From Streptomyces sp. NL15-2K (GTDB lineage: Bacteria; Actinomycetota; Actinomycetes; Streptomycetales; Streptomycetaceae), in NCBI RefSeq assembly GCF_030551255.1, contig NZ_CP130630.1:3949501-4013500 (forward strand): DNA of 64,000 nucleotides, in the 5' to 3' direction. How positions within the stretch are numbered: position 1 is the stretch's first letter; each line of letters starts with the position of its first letter. Positions 55,755 through 64,000 of this stretch are shown here, one piece after another. The position numbers and the translations under genes were made by a program. The notes under the pieces were generated by a model. It saw only the letters and a program-made list of their open reading frames with translations. It ran no database searches and had not been told where the DNA came from.

Positions 55755-57113
55755 CTACCCCGCGGATTCCTCGACCATGGCACGTTCGCGAGCGTAGAGC
55801 CGTACGAGATCGTGCATCCGGTACCTCGTACCGCCGACGCCTTCGGCGGGCACTGCGGCGAGCAGGCTGGCGTCGACGAGCGCTTCGAGGTGGGTCTCGG
55901 CCAGGCCGACCGGACAGTCCAGCAGCACTGCGGCGTCCCCGGCGGTGAAGTGCGGCACCTCCAGCAGCCCCAGCAGCCGGAAGGTCCGCCGGGTGGCGTC
56001 CGGCAGTGCCGCGTACTCCGGCTCCAGGCTTTCGCGTACGGCGAGGTCGCCGATGGTCAGCTCGTCGAGCCGGCGCTGTTCGTCCCGGAGCAGGCCCGCC
56101 AGCCGGCCCAACGGCCACTGCCGTCGGCAGGCCAGCCGGGCGCCGGCGACCCGCACGGCCAGCGGGCACTGTCCGCACAGCCGGACGATGTCGGCCGCCG
56201 CTTCGGGTTCCGCGGCGACCCGGTCCGCTCCGACGATCCGCGCGAGCATCTCCACGCCGTGTTCCGGTGGGAGCGGGCCCAGCTCCACGGACCGCACTGC
56301 CCCTATCGAGGTCAGCCGGTGCCTGCTGGTGACCAGCACCGCCGGGCCGCCGACGCCGGGGAGCAGGGGCCGGATCTGACGCTCCGAGGCGGCGTTGTCC
56401 AGCACGACCAGGATCCTGCGATCGGCCGACAGGGTGCGGTAGAGGACCGCGAGTTCCTCCACCGAGTCCGGTACGGCGGCCGAGCCGGGCACTCCGAGGG
56501 CGCGGAGGAAGCGGACGAGCACCTCCCCCGGCTCGACCGGCGCCGCGTTCGCCCCCCGCAGATCGACGAACAACCGGCCGTCGCTGAACCGTTCGCTCAG
56601 CTCGTGCGCGGCGTGCACCGCGAGGGAGGTCTTGCCGACCCCGGCCATGCCGGAGACCGCCACCATGGGCACCACACCGTTAGGCGTTCCGCTCGCACCG
56701 GTCAATTCTTCTTCCACTGCCTGTAGTTGGGCTTCACGGCCGGTGAAGTCGGCGATGTCGCTGGGCAACTGGGCCGGAACCAAGGGCACGGCGGGCACTT
56801 CCGCACCGTGCGCTGCGGGCGCCGCGGGCGCGGCGCAGGCCGCCGCTATGCGCTGCCTGGCGCCCAGCCACGGCTCGGGGGTCAGACCGCAGGCCGCCAC
56901 GTAGGCGTGTACGAACCCGGCGCGGGGCAGCGCGCCACGGCCGAGTACGGCGGCGGTGGTGCTCCGCGCCAGATGCAGTCCGTGCCGCTGGGCGCGGACC
57001 TCCAGCTCCCTGTACGTCAGCTCGGACCAGGCCCTCAGCCGCCGCAGCAGCCGGACGAACTCCTCCGGTGTGCGGGCCTCGTCCGGGCTCGGCAGGACAT
57101 TGCTCTGTGCCAT
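55755..57113 (-). CDS. XRE-NB-ARC (AfsR-like) regulatory ATPase
   Basis: 452 residues. N-terminal HTH-like region ('TYRELEVRAQRHGLHLARSTTAAVLGRG'), then an NB-ARC STAND domain with P-loop 'GMAGVGKTSLA', 'RRILVVLDN' (Walker B) and 'VLVTSRHRLTS', followed by a winged-helix part. No SARP or TPR region is present, so it is shorter than AfsR. Convergent with the exporter gene. Probably controls the peptide locus. Confidence 0.82.
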   Translation of the reverse strand: MAQSNVLPSPDEARTPEEFVRLLRRLRAWSELTYRELEVRAQRHGLHLARSTTAAVLGRGALPRAGFVHAYVAACGLTPEPWLGARQRIAAACAAPAAPAAHGAEVPAVPLVPAQLPSDIADFTGREAQLQAVEEELTGASGTPNGVVPMVAVSGMAGVGKTSLAVHAAHELSERFSDGRLFVDLRGANAAPVEPGEVLVRFLRALGVPGSAAVPDSVEELAVLYRTLSADRRILVVLDNAASERQIRPLLPGVGGPAVLVTSRHRLTSIGAVRSVELGPLPPEHGVEMLARIVGADRVAAEPEAAADIVRLCGQCPLAVRVAGARLACRRQWPLGRLAGLLRDEQRRLDELTIGDLAVRESLEPEYAALPDATRRTFRLLGLLEVPHFTAGDAAVLLDCPVGLAETHLEALVDASLLAAVPAEGVGGTRYRMHDLVRLYARERAMVEESAG

Positions 57114-57483
57114 GTGCTTCTCCCCGTGGTGAGCCGGCCGCGTGCGGTCCCGGGCTCACGGCTCGGGGCGGCCGACGACTGCGCACGCCGTGCGGCGCCG
57201 GGTCCGGATCCCATGCCAGGGGCTGGACCCCCGTCCTGCCCATGCCGCCCGTCCCCGTCGCCGTTCGGCACTATCTGTACGACGTCAGGTCTAGCCGGTC
57301 GGCGTTGTTCGGCATCGGGGAACGGACGACGAACAAACGGACGCCGAACAACCGCGAGCGCGAGATCGAAGGCGCGCCGTCGCGTTCGGAACCCTGGTGC
57401 CCATCGGACAAGTCCTGAAGAATGTGACGTCACCGCGCTGGTGACGACCTGTGGGAAACGGGGAACTACGGGGAGGTGCGGCG

Positions 57484-60400
57484 ATGCCGCGCGGAGAACG
57501 ACCGCTGGAGGCGGGGGACGGTCCGTTGCTGGCGTTCGCCGCGGGGCTGCGCCGGCTGCGGCAGAAGGCCGGCAGTCCGCCGTACCGGAGCCTGGCGGAG
57601 AAGGCACACTACTCGATCTCGACCCTGTCCTCCGCGGCGTCCGGGCAGCGGCTGCCGACGCTGGCGGTGACGCTGGCGTACGTGCGTGCCTGTGACGGGG
57701 ACGTGCGGAAGTGGGAGCGCCGCTGGCGGGAGGTGGCCCAGCAGCTCGGCGAGGAGGATCCCGATCCGGCTCGGGAGGAGGAGTCCGGCGCGCCCCCGCC
57801 GTACGCAGGTCTGCGGCCGTTCCGGGAGCGGGACGCGGAGTGGTTCTTCGGCCGGGAGCAACTGGTGGACGAGCTCGCCGGGCGGCTGGAGCGGCAGCGG
57901 TTCGTGGTGGTGATCGGGGCCTCGGGTTCGGGCAAGTCCTCGCTGTTGCGGGCGGGGTTGGTGCCGCGGCTGCGGTCCGCGGGGACGTCGGTGGTGGTGT
58001 TGACGCCGGGGCCGCGGCCCCTGGAGGAGTGCGCCGTGCGGCTGGGCGGGCCGGCAGGGGTTACGCCCGGCGGGCTGTACGGGGAGTTGCGGGAGGATCC
58101 GGAGAACCTGGGCCGCGTGCTACGGCAGATCACCGCGCGTTCCGAAACCGGCGACGGCGGCGACGGCGACGGCGACGTGGTGCTGGTCGTCGACCAGTTC
58201 GAGGAAACTTTCACGTTGTGCCGGGACGACGCCGAGCGGGACCGCTTCGTCGAGGCGCTGATCACCGCCGCCTCGGCCGAGGCGGGACGCTGCCGGGTGA
58301 TCCTGGGCGTGCGGGCCGACTTCTACGCGCACTGCACCCGCAACGCGCTGCTGGTGACGGCGATGCGCGACGCGCAGGTGCCGGTCGGGCCGATGAGCCT
58401 GGACGACCTGCGCCGGGCGGTGGCGCAGCCCGCCCGGCAGGCCGGGCTGACCATCGAGGGTGCGCTCCTCGCGACATTGACGGCGCAGGCACACGGCCAG
58501 GTCGGAGTGCTGCCGCTGCTGTCGCACGCCTTGCTGCAGACGTGGCGGCGACGGCGGGGCAACGCCCTCACGCTGGAGGCGTTCGAGGCGGCGGGCGGCC
58601 TCGAGGGCGCGCTGGCGCGCACCGCGGAGGAGTTCTACCAGCAACTGGACGCGGAGCAGCGGGAGCTGGCCCGCAGCGTGTTCGTGCGGCTGACCGCGCT
58701 GGGCGAAGGCACGGAGGACACCCGGCGGCCGGCCCGCCGGGCGGAGCTGGAGGGCCTGGCCGGGGCGGACGACGGTCGCGTCGGCGCCGTACTCGATCGC
58801 GCGGCCGCGGCACGGCTGCTGACGCTCGACCACGAGCAGGCGGAACTGGCCCACGAGGCGCTGATCCGGTGCTGGCCCCGGCTGCACGGCTGGCTGGCAG
58901 AGGACCGCGAGGCCACCCGGACCCTGCGCCGGCTCACCGACGCGGCACAGACCTGGGAGTCGTTGGGGCGGGATCCCGGCGCGTTGTACCGCGGCACCCG
59001 CCTCGACATGGCCACCGCCCTCGACCACGCCTCGTTGTCCGGGCAGGAGCGGCGGTTCCTCGACGCGAGCTTGGCCGCTCGGGCGGCCGAACAGGCCGCC
59101 GCGCGGCGCCGCACACGGTTTCGACGCGGGGCGGTGGCGCTGTTGAGCGTCCTGCTCGTGCTGTCGAGCATGACCGCGTTCCTCGCCGTGCGGGCGCAGC
59201 GGATCGCGGACGTGCAGCGCGACGCCGTCAGTTCGCAGCGAGCCGCCGACAGGGCCGCGGCGCTGCGGACGCTCGACCCGGCTCTGGCCGCGCAGCTGGG
59301 TCTGGCCGCCTACCGCCTGTCACCCACCGAAGAGGCGCGTGGCAGTGTCCTGAGCACCTTCGCCACCGCGTACGCGACTTCGCTGACCGGGCAGACCGGC
59401 ATGGTCACCACCATGGCGTTCGGCGCCGACGGCCGGGTCCTGGCCACCGGCGGCACCGATCGGACCCTGCGGTTGTGGCAGGCCACGGATCCTCATCACC
59501 CGCGCGCGCTCGGCGCGGCCCTGCGGCCGGCGAGTCCGCCTCGTACGGTCGCCGTCAGCGCCGACAGCCGACTCGTGGCCGCGGGAGGCGAGGACGGCAC
59601 GGTGTGGGTGTGGGACATCGGCGACGCACGGCGGCCCCGGCTCGCGGCACGCCTGCCGGCCGATGCCGGTGCGATCGTCTCCCTGAGGTTCGGTCCCGGC
59701 GGGAGCACCTTGGCGACGGCCGCCCGCACCGGAATCCGGCTGTGGCAACTGACGGATCTCCGAAAGCCGCGCACCCTCGCCGTACGGCACGTGCCCGCCG
59801 ACGTGACCGGGGCCGGTTTCACCCCGGACGGCCGGACGCTGGCCACGGGCCATGCCGACCGTACGGTTCGGCTGTGGGAGACGGCCGGGTCGGACGGGCG
59901 GGTGCGCGAGCTGTCGGCCGTGGACGAGCCCGGCGGCCAGGTGAACGCGCTGGCGTTCGCCCCGGACGGGCGCAGGCTGGCGACCGGGAGCACCGACTTC
60001 GCGGTGCGGCTGTGGGACGTGCGCAGCCCGCGCGACGCCCGCGTGGTGGAGGTGCTCAAGGGGCACACCGACGCGGTCAACACGGTGGGCTTCAGCCCCG
60101 ACGGCTCCACGCTGGCCAGCGGCAGCACCGACGCCACCGTACGCCGGTGGGAGGTGACCGGTTCCGGTCCCGCCCGTGAACTGGCGGTCTTCACCGGCCA
60201 CACCGGCAGTGTCGGATCGCTGGCCTTCAGCCCGGACGGCCGTGCGCTGGCCACGGGCAGCGAGGACCAGACCGCGCGCCTGTGGGACCTGCCCGGTCCG
60301 GCCCTGACCGGCCACAGCAGTTCGGTCTACTCCGTCGCCTTCAGCCCGGACGGGCGTCTGCTGGCCACCGGAAGTTACGACCGCACGGTGCGCCTGTGGC

Positions 60401-61314
60401 CCCTGGCGGACGGACGCCGCCCCGGGCGGCCGGACCGGCTCACGGGCCATACGGGTCCCGTCAACTCGGTGGCCTTCCGGCCGGACGGGCGCACCCTGGC
60501 CAGCGGCAGCGCCGACGGCACGCTACGGCTGTGGAGCACGGCAGCCGCACAACACCCCCGCCTGCTCGCTGCCATTCCCGGCCGTATCGGCCACGTCAAC
60601 TCACTGGCGTTCAGCCCCGACGGCCGCACCATGGCCACCGGCGGCGAGCAGGGCTCCGTACGCCTGTGGGACACGGCGGACGTACGGCGTCCCCGTCCGC
60701 TGGCCGCACTGCCGGGTCCCGGCGCGGTGGACTCCGTGGCGTTCGCCCCCGACGGCCGCACCCTGGCCGTGGCCGGCCGCAACCACACCGCCGTGCTGTG
60801 GAACGTGACCGACCGACACCACCCCACACAGGGGGCCGTCCTCAGGGGACATGCCAGCGCGGTGAAGAGCGTCGCGTTCAGTCCCGACGGCCGGACGCTG
60901 GCCACCGGCAGCGAGGACCGCACCATACGGCTGTGGGATCTCACCGATCCTGACCGTCCCGTCCTGCGGAACCGGCTCACCGGCTACACCGACGGCGTCA
61001 TGTCCGTCGCCTTCGCCCCGAACGGCCGGACGCTCGCCGCCGCAAGCTCGGACCACACCGCGCGGCTGTACGACGTGAGCGGCCGGGGCGCCCCGGAACG
61101 GGCCGTGCTGTCAGGCCACACCAAGGCCGTCGACACGCTCGCCTTCAGCCCGGACGGGGTCCTCGCCACCGGCGGTGAGGACTGGACGACGCTGCTGTGG
61201 GACCCGGACGTCCAGCGCGTCGCCACCCGCATCTGCGACACCGCCTCCCCCGCCATGACCCGCGCCGAGTGGCGGCAGTACTTTCCCCAGCACGCGTACC
61301 GGCCGCCCTGCTGA
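57484..61314 (+). CDS. XRE-nSTAND1-WD40 repeat protein
   Basis: A 1276-residue protein. N-terminal HTH residues 15-70 ('YRSLAEKAHYSISTLSSAAS'), nSTAND NTPase with P-loop 'GASGSGKSS', 'VVLVVDQFEETFTL' and 'HEALIRCWPRL', one membrane segment (about residue 555, 'VALLSVLLVLSSMTAFLAVR'), then about 14 WD40 repeats ('GHT...FSPDGR.LATGS.D...RLWD'). Actinomycete STAND-WD40 proteins act as signal switches. ATG 57484 follows ggggaggtgcgg. Divergent from the NB-ARC gene. Confidence 0.87.
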   Translation: MPRGERPLEAGDGPLLAFAAGLRRLRQKAGSPPYRSLAEKAHYSISTLSSAASGQRLPTLAVTLAYVRACDGDVRKWERRWREVAQQLGEEDPDPAREEESGAPPPYAGLRPFRERDAEWFFGREQLVDELAGRLERQRFVVVIGASGSGKSSLLRAGLVPRLRSAGTSVVVLTPGPRPLEECAVRLGGPAGVTPGGLYGELREDPENLGRVLRQITARSETGDGGDGDGDVVLVVDQFEETFTLCRDDAERDRFVEALITAASAEAGRCRVILGVRADFYAHCTRNALLVTAMRDAQVPVGPMSLDDLRRAVAQPARQAGLTIEGALLATLTAQAHGQVGVLPLLSHALLQTWRRRRGNALTLEAFEAAGGLEGALARTAEEFYQQLDAEQRELARSVFVRLTALGEGTEDTRRPARRAELEGLAGADDGRVGAVLDRAAAARLLTLDHEQAELAHEALIRCWPRLHGWLAEDREATRTLRRLTDAAQTWESLGRDPGALYRGTRLDMATALDHASLSGQERRFLDASLAARAAEQAAARRRTRFRRGAVALLSVLLVLSSMTAFLAVRAQRIADVQRDAVSSQRAADRAAALRTLDPALAAQLGLAAYRLSPTEEARGSVLSTFATAYATSLTGQTGMVTTMAFGADGRVLATGGTDRTLRLWQATDPHHPRALGAALRPASPPRTVAVSADSRLVAAGGEDGTVWVWDIGDARRPRLAARLPADAGAIVSLRFGPGGSTLATAARTGIRLWQLTDLRKPRTLAVRHVPADVTGAGFTPDGRTLATGHADRTVRLWETAGSDGRVRELSAVDEPGGQVNALAFAPDGRRLATGSTDFAVRLWDVRSPRDARVVEVLKGHTDAVNTVGFSPDGSTLASGSTDATVRRWEVTGSGPARELAVFTGHTGSVGSLAFSPDGRALATGSEDQTARLWDLPGPALTGHSSSVYSVAFSPDGRLLATGSYDRTVRLWPLADGRRPGRPDRLTGHTGPVNSVAFRPDGRTLASGSADGTLRLWSTAAAQHPRLLAAIPGRIGHVNSLAFSPDGRTMATGGEQGSVRLWDTADVRRPRPLAALPGPGAVDSVAFAPDGRTLAVAGRNHTAVLWNVTDRHHPTQGAVLRGHASAVKSVAFSPDGRTLATGSEDRTIRLWDLTDPDRPVLRNRLTGYTDGVMSVAFAPNGRTLAAASSDHTARLYDVSGRGAPERAVLSGHTKAVDTLAFSPDGVLATGGEDWTTLLWDPDVQRVATRICDTASPAMTRAEWRQYFPQHAYRPPC

Positions 61315-61462
61315 CATGCCGACGTGTCATCAGGGCATCGGCCCGGATCGCCGCCTTGGGCAAGGGACAAAGCGCCCCCCGTCCGGTGATGTCACCGACC
61401 GCCCACAGCCCGTCCCCGGGCCGGATCTGCCCGTTCGTGGGCACGGCTGACGCGCTAAGACT
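61315..61462 (-). pseudogene. Remnant of FAD-dependent disulfide oxidoreductase
   Basis: A frame with 'GDGLWAVGDITGRGAL' matches the FAD-binding C-terminal motif of pyridine nucleotide-disulfide oxidoreductases ('xAVGDxTGxGAFTH'). No start and no remaining domains are seen. The surrounding 280 bp hold no other gene. Confidence 0.5.
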
Positions 61463-61605
61463 TTTGGATTCCCACCGGGTGCTGGTCGAGGACCCGACCC
61501 ACTGGCGCGCCGCCGAGATGATGTGCCCGCCCGCACTGCGGCCCGCCGTGCCGTCCTGCCGGCCGGAACACCACCGGGGCACGGATCGGGATCACCGGGG
61601 ATATC

Positions 61606-62862
61606 TCAGCCATTACTCGGGGCAGACCACAACTGATTCAGGACTTGGCAGGCTCGGGCGGTGCCGTTCTCGGCTTCCAGGGTCTGGCCGAGCCGACGCG
61701 CGGTCTCCGCATAAGGAGAGTGCCGGGTGAGGGCGTGCAGGCGTTCGGTGAGGGCGGGAACGGTGAGATCACGGGCTGGTAGAGGTGGTGGCCCCGCGCC
61801 CAGCTCGCGCACCCGCGCGGCCCAGTAGGCCTGGTCGCCGAAGAACGGGCAGACCAGTGAGGGTCTTCCGGCACGCAGCGCTGAGGCAGTCGTGCCCGCC
61901 CCTCCGTGGTGGACGACGGCGGCCGTCCTGGGAAACAGCCAGTCGTGGGGGGTATCGCCGACCACGAAGATGTCGTCTTCGCTGGTGGCGGGATCTCCGG
62001 CCAGCACTCCGCGCAGTTCTGCTCGTCGCAGCGCCCTCCGTACCAGGGTGTCGGTCGCTTCGGGGTCGCTGGTTTTCATGCTGCCGAATCCGACGTAGAC
62101 GGGCGGGGGCCCGTCGGCCAGGAAGGCGAGCAGTTGCCGCGGGGGTTTCCACCTCGGTCGGTCGTGGTGCCAGAAGCCGGTGACGTGGACGTTCGGTCCC
62201 CAGTCGGACGGCCGCGGTACGAGGGTGGGACTGAACGCACAGAGCACGGGGGCTCGGCGAACCTGCCGGAAAGGGGCCGACAGGGACAGCTCCGGGAGGC
62301 CGAGGTGCTCCCGGCGCCACGAGTTGATGAAGTGACGGCAGACAAGCCAGGACCCGAGGTCGACCGCGTCGAAACTGAGTCGGTTGCCCAAGGCCCCCAG
62401 CATTCGGGCAGCCGGTGCGAACGGGTGCGGAAAGGTCTTCGTGGGCTGGCTCGGTTGGAAGTGGATGATGGCGTGCGGGACTTGGAGGTACTGGCTCAGG
62501 TGAACGCCGAGGAAGCCGAAGGTGGGTGCCAGAACAAGGTCGGCTCCCTTCGCGCCGACCTGTGTCTCTTCCAGCATCGGCATGAAGTGGGGTCGCAGGA
62601 CTCGGTCGATTCGGCGGATGAATGCCACCGGGTTGCTTCGGCCGGCGAGCAGTTCTTGCCCCTCGGCGGACTCGATGATCTCTGCGGGGTCGGCCGGAAG
62701 GGGATGGAAATTCAGTCCCGCTTCGGCAATCAGATGCTGATAGCGCATGCTGGCGAGGACCCTTGCCGTGTCGCCCTGACGGGTCAGTGCTCGGCCCAGC
62801 GCCAGGCAGGGCTGGACGTCGCCGCGGGATCCCGCGGCGAAGATCACCACTGTTCGCCCCAT
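61606..62862 (-). CDS. GT1-family glycosyltransferase (macrolide/sterol type)
   Basis: 418 residues. N-terminal Rossmann 'VVIFAAGSRGDVQPCLALGRAL' and C-terminal donor-binding 'FPRTAAVVHHGGAGTTASALRAGRPSLVCPFFGDQ' (the HGGxGT signature). Likely transfers sugar from a UDP-sugar to a lipid or antibiotic. ATG 62862, stop 61606. No sugar-biosynthesis genes are nearby, so the substrate is undetermined. Confidence 0.87.
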   Translation of the reverse strand: MGRTVVIFAAGSRGDVQPCLALGRALTRQGDTARVLASMRYQHLIAEAGLNFHPLPADPAEIIESAEGQELLAGRSNPVAFIRRIDRVLRPHFMPMLEETQVGAKGADLVLAPTFGFLGVHLSQYLQVPHAIIHFQPSQPTKTFPHPFAPAARMLGALGNRLSFDAVDLGSWLVCRHFINSWRREHLGLPELSLSAPFRQVRRAPVLCAFSPTLVPRPSDWGPNVHVTGFWHHDRPRWKPPRQLLAFLADGPPPVYVGFGSMKTSDPEATDTLVRRALRRAELRGVLAGDPATSEDDIFVVGDTPHDWLFPRTAAVVHHGGAGTTASALRAGRPSLVCPFFGDQAYWAARVRELGAGPPPLPARDLTVPALTERLHALTRHSPYAETARRLGQTLEAENGTARACQVLNQLWSAPSNG

Positions 62863-62880
62863 GGCGTTGCCTCTCTCACG

Positions 62881-63897
62881 CTACTGGAGTGACTCCATGA
62901 CCGTGGGCCAGATGCTATGCAGCTCCTTTTGCCAGTAGGGCCAGGAATGCGTCCCCGGCGAATAGATGTGCGCCGAGACCTCGACGCCCTCCGAGTAAAG
63001 CGCGGAAGCGAATCTCTTGATTTGCTCCGGCAGCACTGCTTCGCCTGCCACGCCTGCCAGTAGCACACCGAGTGAGTGACCCTGGTCCATAGGTCCAGGC
63101 ATACCATTGCCCACGGACAGATGGACCCGCATTCCGCGAAAGGAACGTGGCATGGCAGCGGGGTTGTGGGCTTGCCATACTTCGGCGTCCTCCACCGGGT
63201 CGCCCCAAACCTGTTTGATATCAGTGCCTTCCCTCATGGAGCTGACTCCGATGATCAGGCGCACAAGAGGGTCGTCGAGATCCGTGTAGGAGCTTATGGC
63301 CGCCACGTACCGAAACATCCCGGGGTGGCGTGCCGAGTAGTTGAGTGCGCCGAAGCCTCCCATGGACAGTCCCATGATCGCCCGCGATGGGCCGGCACGA
63401 TACTCCTTCTCCATGAGCCGCACGAGTTCGCTGGTGTGGAATGTTTCCCAGCGGGGCGTACCGGCGAGCCAATCGCTGTAGTAGCCGGACTTTCCGCCGT
63501 CGGGCATCACGATGAGCACGTCGGAGTTCTTCGACAGTGCCTCCACATCCGTCTCGCGCGTCCAAGACGTGTAGTTGTCTTCGCCGCCGTGGAGCATGTA
63601 CAGAACTGGAAAGGAGGCGTTTGGCCTTGTGCTCCAACTCTCGGGGAGAATGACGCGCACAGGGACAGACGCACCCATGGCCGGCGAACTGACCGTAAGG
63701 TCGCGCATTCGTTCGCCGAGCGTTTTCACTGCGGTGATACGAGCGTCTCGGCCATCGGCCCAGGAGGCGCTGTCCACCCTCCGCTCAGCCGCATTCGCCT
63801 GGGTTGAGAGCAGAGCGGCGACGAGTGAGAGACACACCAGGAAGAACTTACCGGTGAATCGAGAAAGGCCGACGAAACGATCGACGACGGACGACAT
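62881..63897 (-). CDS. Secreted esterase, antigen-85/tributyrin esterase family
   Basis: 338 residues. Signal peptide ('FFLVCLSLVAALLSTQANA'), alpha/beta-hydrolase core with oxyanion 'YMLHGGEDNYTSW', nucleophile 'GLSMGGFGALNYS', and the His in 'PGTHSWPYWQKEL'. ATG 63897 has gaggag about 10 bp upstream; an upstream ATG at 63963 adds 22 residues. Extracellular carboxylester hydrolase, substrate unknown. It ends 19 bp from the glycosyltransferase start, likely co-transcribed with it. Confidence 0.85.
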   Translation of the reverse strand: MSSVVDRFVGLSRFTGKFFLVCLSLVAALLSTQANAAERRVDSASWADGRDARITAVKTLGERMRDLTVSSPAMGASVPVRVILPESWSTRPNASFPVLYMLHGGEDNYTSWTRETDVEALSKNSDVLIVMPDGGKSGYYSDWLAGTPRWETFHTSELVRLMEKEYRAGPSRAIMGLSMGGFGALNYSARHPGMFRYVAAISSYTDLDDPLVRLIIGVSSMREGTDIKQVWGDPVEDAEVWQAHNPAAMPRSFRGMRVHLSVGNGMPGPMDQGHSLGVLLAGVAGEAVLPEQIKRFASALYSEGVEVSAHIYSPGTHSWPYWQKELHSIWPTVMESLQ

Positions 63898-64000
63898 GGG
63901 CTGCGGTGACTCCTCGGGAAGGAATAATCTCAAAAACAGATCATGTAGAAATGTGCTGTTCATTACCAGAGGACACGCCGTCCAGGACCCGTTGCTGTCA

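Noticed and set aside
61145..61582. Full gene for the oxidoreductase
   Set aside because: Only one motif remains and the frame overlaps the 3' end of the WD40 gene; called a remnant.

Overview
The base composition is very high in G+C, GTG and TTG starts are common, and the gene set includes a short SsbB next to two dynamin-like GTPases, EttA, a thioester/sortase surface protein, GAF-ANTAR and SpoIIE-type regulators. Together these point to a Streptomyces or close relative. The window divides into a conserved chromosomal block (1-16.7 kb), an integrated genomic island (16.7-43.0 kb) and an accessory block holding a peptide biosynthesis locus (43-64 kb).

Block 1 carries a lipoprotein/macrolide-type ABC exporter (two FtsX-like permeases and an ATPase), a small operon reading leftward (EttA, thioesterase, conserved protein), a TetR regulator, a TQXA/LAATG surface protein, ssbB and the dynamin pair (dynA/dynB-like). 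It ends at a tRNA-Arg(TCT) gene.

Block 2 is bounded by a 51-bp perfect direct repeat (16737-16787 and 42931-42981). The repeat is the 3' part of that tRNA gene, so the 26.2 kb between the copies is an integrated element. It holds an xis-like gene and a tyrosine integrase interrupted by an in-frame TAG. It also has a DEDDh-BRCT-TerD fusion, a group II intron with a recognisable domain V, two IS110-type transposases with facing 5' ends, and a large set of envelope-stress genes: DUF5994, Asp23, CsbD, PRC-barrel, YihY, desaturase and small membrane proteins. A regulatory set (two STAS, one SpoIIE phosphatase, three ANTAR proteins) sits among them. At least five genes here are broken by single-site changes, so the island appears to be decaying. 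Two families of repeated promoter/leader sequence link several of its stress genes.

Block 3 contains a phosphotransferase and a secreted peptidase next to an intact IS630-type element. After these comes a co-directional locus: two 56-57-residue precursors with six Cys in knottin spacing, a degenerate lasso B2-like protein, an asparagine-synthetase/lasso-cyclase-like protein, a PqqD-like recognition protein, a MauE-thioredoxin protein, an S9-type peptidase with 14 decapeptide repeats, and an ABC exporter. It is followed by an XRE-NB-ARC regulator and a large XRE-nSTAND-WD40 protein. This locus is the best candidate for an undescribed system: a cystine-knot peptide pathway built from lasso-peptide-derived parts. 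The right edge has a glycosyltransferase and a secreted esterase.

In-frame tandem repeats (unit lengths multiples of 3 bp) occur repeatedly inside genes across blocks 1 and 3.
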